The position numbers were made by a program, and so were the translations under genes. From positions 1 through 64,000 of the forward strand of contig SZWC01000509.1 of assembly GCA_023375785.1 (NCBI GenBank): a stretch of DNA of 64,000 nucleotides, written 5' to 3'. This document shows positions 61,614 through 64,000 of this stretch, piece by piece. Below the pieces are notes generated by a model that was given only the letters and a program-made list of their open reading frames with translations, was not told the DNA's origin and made no database searches. Every line of letters starts with the position of its first letter. Position 1 is the first letter of the stretch. Origin of the DNA: Penium margaritaceum. Lineage: Eukaryota > Streptophyta > Zygnematophyceae > Desmidiales > Peniaceae.

Positions 61614-63449
61614 AACTGCTCCACTTGTGCTAGTTGCAGCAGTGGCCGTCGATGTCGCAGTGTCGACCGCCTCTCGCTCCGCCTCCACCTTCTCGTGGTA
61701 CGGCCTCAGAAGGTCCACGACACGCACATGCAGATCTGCCTCTGTGTCCACGTCCATGAGCTTGTGCGTTGTCGGGTAGAACTGCAAGCGAAGCCGCGGA
61801 TCCAACGCCGTTGCGAGCAAGTGTCTCTCTGTGCACAGCTGGGCATACTTCTCCAGCTTCTCCTTGGCGGCCGTGAAGCCGCCTTTCATTCCCACCAGCA
61901 TCAGCTCCTTGTTGTTGATCTTGCCGGCCTTGCCACGCTGCCTTCTCTTCCTCTCGGCTGCGGTTGCCTTGACAAGCCACTTCTGCAGCTTGTCCAACAT
62001 GCTGTCATAGAAAGGGATCACGAGTGAGAGTGTAGGGTACTTGCTGCCGCTGATGGTGTCCGTGTAGGATTTGAACGGCTTCAACACCACGATGACCAGC
62101 GCGACCAACTCCCACTCCTCAAAGGTGGGGATGAGCACCGCCCCCTCCCGGCCGTACCCTTTCAGCCACACCTCAAGCACGTCCCTCAGCCTGAAAACTC
62201 TGGCACACATATCCAAGGTGGAGTTCCACCTTGTTTCTGTGTCCAAATGAAGAGACTCGTAAGTCAGGCCCGCGGGTGTGACCTGCGAAATGAGGGACTG
62301 CTCGCGGGGGGTGCTTCGTGTGCTGAACACAGCAATGGATCGACACTTGGACACAATCTCCAAAACCTGTGGCAGTTTTATGAGGTCCTACACTGCAAGA
62401 TTCATCACATGTCCTAGACAGCGGATGTGTCCAGCCTTGGCAAAGGCCGGTTGAGAGGGGATGATGAAGTTGTCGATCATCGAGTCATTTGTGGGCTCGT
62501 TGTCGACTGTGAGACAAAAGACACGGTCCCACAGACCCCAATCCTTCAGGGCACTCGACAGGGCATTGAACTGCACCTCGGCTGTGGGACTCACAGGGAT
62601 GGCCGGGAATGACAGGGAGTAATCCATGAGTTTGTAGTCCTGCACCCAGTGAGCAGTCACTCCCAAGTACTTCATGTTCGCATCGCTCTTCCAGCCGTCG
62701 GTGGTGAAGGAGATGGCCGAGTCCACGTGTTCCAGCTCCTTGCGGATGCGGGCACAAAAAGCCGCGGCGGCAAGCGGTATCTGCCGGCTGATGGTCATGC
62801 GGCCAGGCAGTTCTGCAGTGGGATTGCAGTGGAAGAAGGCGGCCTCCAGCCAGTCAGACTCCATCGACAAGAACGACACGTTCTTGTCGATAACATGCTT
62901 CCAGATGCACTGCTGAAAATATCGCTTGTTGAAAACTGCACCAACGGCGGTCACCCCATGTGCGATGACACTGTTGTCTGGTCCGGCAGCAGCTTTAGCA
63001 GCCTCCACAGCGACGGAGACGGCGTTCACCGTGGCATGGTGGAGCTGGTTCCTGGCGTCCTGCTCCTTTGCCTCTTTGTACTGATGCTTGTGAGAGTTGC
63101 GTAGATGCTTCCACATGTTGGAAGTGTTGCCATCCTTGCAGCTGAAACCCTCTGGCCGCTTGTTGCACAGTTGGCACTTCGCTTTCTTGTCAACCCCGCC
63201 GCCTTTGATGATTTTGAAGTAGTTCCACACAACAGAGGGACGCTTCTTCCGCTTGTCTCCTTCCTCTTCCTCTCCTGACGACGAGGAAGATTCATGATCG
63301 ACAGGAGGTGGGGGGTCGGCATCACCAGCTTCGGACATGGCCACTCAATGTGCAACCGAGGACTAGCCTCGGTTTTTTGCCTAACTGCAAAAACACGACG
63401 TCCCAGTAACAACCTGCCGATGACATCGCTGTCTTTGGTAGCCCCTCGC

Positions 63450-63492
63450 TGCCATCCTCGCCACCGACGGGCCGTCGGTGGCGAGGATGGCA
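63450..63492. repeat. perfect 21-bp palindrome with 1-base loop
   Basis: TGCCATCCTCGCCACCGACGG, one G, then its exact reverse complement. It lies about 100 bases upstream of the hAT start codon and could be subterminal structure of the element or an unrelated cruciform. Confidence 0.9.
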
Positions 63493-64000
63493 ACGACGAG
63501 CGATGCTGCCTGGCTCAGCTGGGCAGCATCACGATCGGCTGCACGGGTCTACGCTGCCCCGATTTGCATCGCATCGTCTATCGATGTCCCCATGGAGAGG
63601 ACTGATGACGTCCCCATCGGCATGAAGCGCCGATGGGGAAGTTCGCGAAGGGAAAACTTTTTGAAGCCATGTTTTCAGTCGCAAACGAAGCCGACTATGC
63701 CTTGAACAGAGGGATAAATTATGATGATCCGCGTATGCCATATAAGTCATGCTTCATGTGTGATGGGCACATAAAGCATGTCATGGATATGGACATCGGA
63801 GACTGGTTGACGATGACCCGCTATGCCGGGCATCGTCTATCGATACCATTTTTCCTGTCGCAAACCATATTTCTTGTCGCAAACCACGCCGACTATAAGT
63901 CTCAAAGAATTGAGCACGTTTCGATTTTCATGCTTCATGTGGGATGTGCACATGAAGCATGACGCGGACTTTGGAGAGTCCGAATGACCAATGAAAATCG
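63493..64000. other. window end with short repeats, no gene supported
   Basis: Two related stretches: CATGCTTCATGTGTGATGGG (63748) and CATGCTTCATGTGGGATGTG (63928), each followed by CACATRAAGCATG and so partly palindromic. GTCGCAAAC.A.GCCGACTAT occurs near 63677 and 63878. A tandem repeat of about 180-200 bases is likely. No coding signal is seen. Confidence 0.5.

Larger units (their letters stand above)
60690..63344 (-). pseudogene. hAT transposase (BED finger), one in-frame stop
   Basis: Exons 63344-61614, 61512-61435 and 61313-60690 give 810 codons counting the internal stop. Order: acidic/Ser start (SSSSSGEEEEGDKRKKR), BED zinc finger (VWNYFKIIKG, CQLC ... HLRNSH, about residues 38-88), an RNase-H-like core with candidate catalytic Asp in FTTDGWKSDANMKYLGVTAH and CLTVDNEPTNDS, HIRCLGHVMNLAV, DTETRWNSTLDMCARV, and the C-terminal hAT dimerisation block VPATSTPSERLFSMGRHIVT. 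All splice junctions keep frame. The one defect I see is a TAG at 62388-62390, where relatives have Gln (NLxVQD). The protein would cut and paste the element; this copy is probably inactive or very recently killed. Confidence 0.88.
60081..63420 (-). mobile_element. hAT DNA transposon with BED-type transposase
   Basis: Carries a complete three-exon hAT transposase on the minus strand. The left edge is placed at TAAGGGTGCACACCGGTGC (60081), which resembles hAT ends and is followed by subterminal palindromes (AATCGCGATTC, GGAATCGCGATTCC) between 60103 and 60215. The right end and 8-base target duplication were not found. The element may extend past the window edge, so the right limit here is only the start of the 5' untranslated part. 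Confidence 0.75.

Noticed and set aside
51665-62390. UAG read as an amino acid
   Set aside because: Stops in broken transposons are explained by decay. Other transposon frames end normally, and frame changes accompany the stops in the pogo copies.

Overview
This window looks like repeat-rich nuclear DNA from a large plant-lineage (streptophyte) genome. A charophyte alga such as Chara is my best guess, from general feel rather than any search. The evidence is Ty1-copia and Ty3-gypsy elements with the plant-type primer site TGGTATCAGAGC, hAT and pogo-like DNA transposons with short GT-AG introns, long microsatellites and minisatellites, and scaffold gaps written as N. I find no host protein gene, rRNA, tRNA gene or CRISPR array that I can defend.

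Layout. 1-6945: a CATATA microsatellite, then about 14 copies of a ~498-bp satellite. 7208-9749: pogo-like DNA transposon 1 with terminal inverted repeats (TIRs) and TA target duplication. 10130-18214: a succession of tandem arrays: CTCCAC composite minisatellite, GA run, ACACATGCAAAACAGTC minisatellite with a 396-bp gap, five ~450-bp units with hairpins and poly-C tracts, a 222-bp duplication, and a large heptamer block whose two halves are inverted. 18215-22241: unassigned DNA with an inverted-repeat pair and a contig-join duplication. 22247-28288: copia element A on the minus strand, with two 659-bp LTRs and CAAAC target duplications.

29121-49790 is a nest. Copia family B on the plus strand is present as a 3' fragment, a shared LTR and a second internal region with its 3' LTR. 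Copia C (minus, 30329-45191, duplication ACAGG) lies inside the shared B LTR. Copia D (minus, 36100-43067, duplication GATTT) lies inside C. LTR divergence by eye agrees with the order B, then C, then D. All are broken fossils. 50970-53721 is pogo-like transposon 2 (minus), a relative of transposon 1. 55728-59360 is a partial gypsy element. 60081 onward is an hAT transposon with a three-exon transposase gene that is whole except for one in-frame TAG.

The genes here work only as parts of mobile elements. The more interesting points are the pogo pair (N-terminal AT-hook, DD37D spacing by eye), the nearly whole hAT, the B/C/D nest, the hairpin array at 13-15 kb, the heptamer foldback at 16.8-17.7 kb, and proof from LTR lengths that some duplications and gaps are assembly artefacts. 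I see no convincing new host system.
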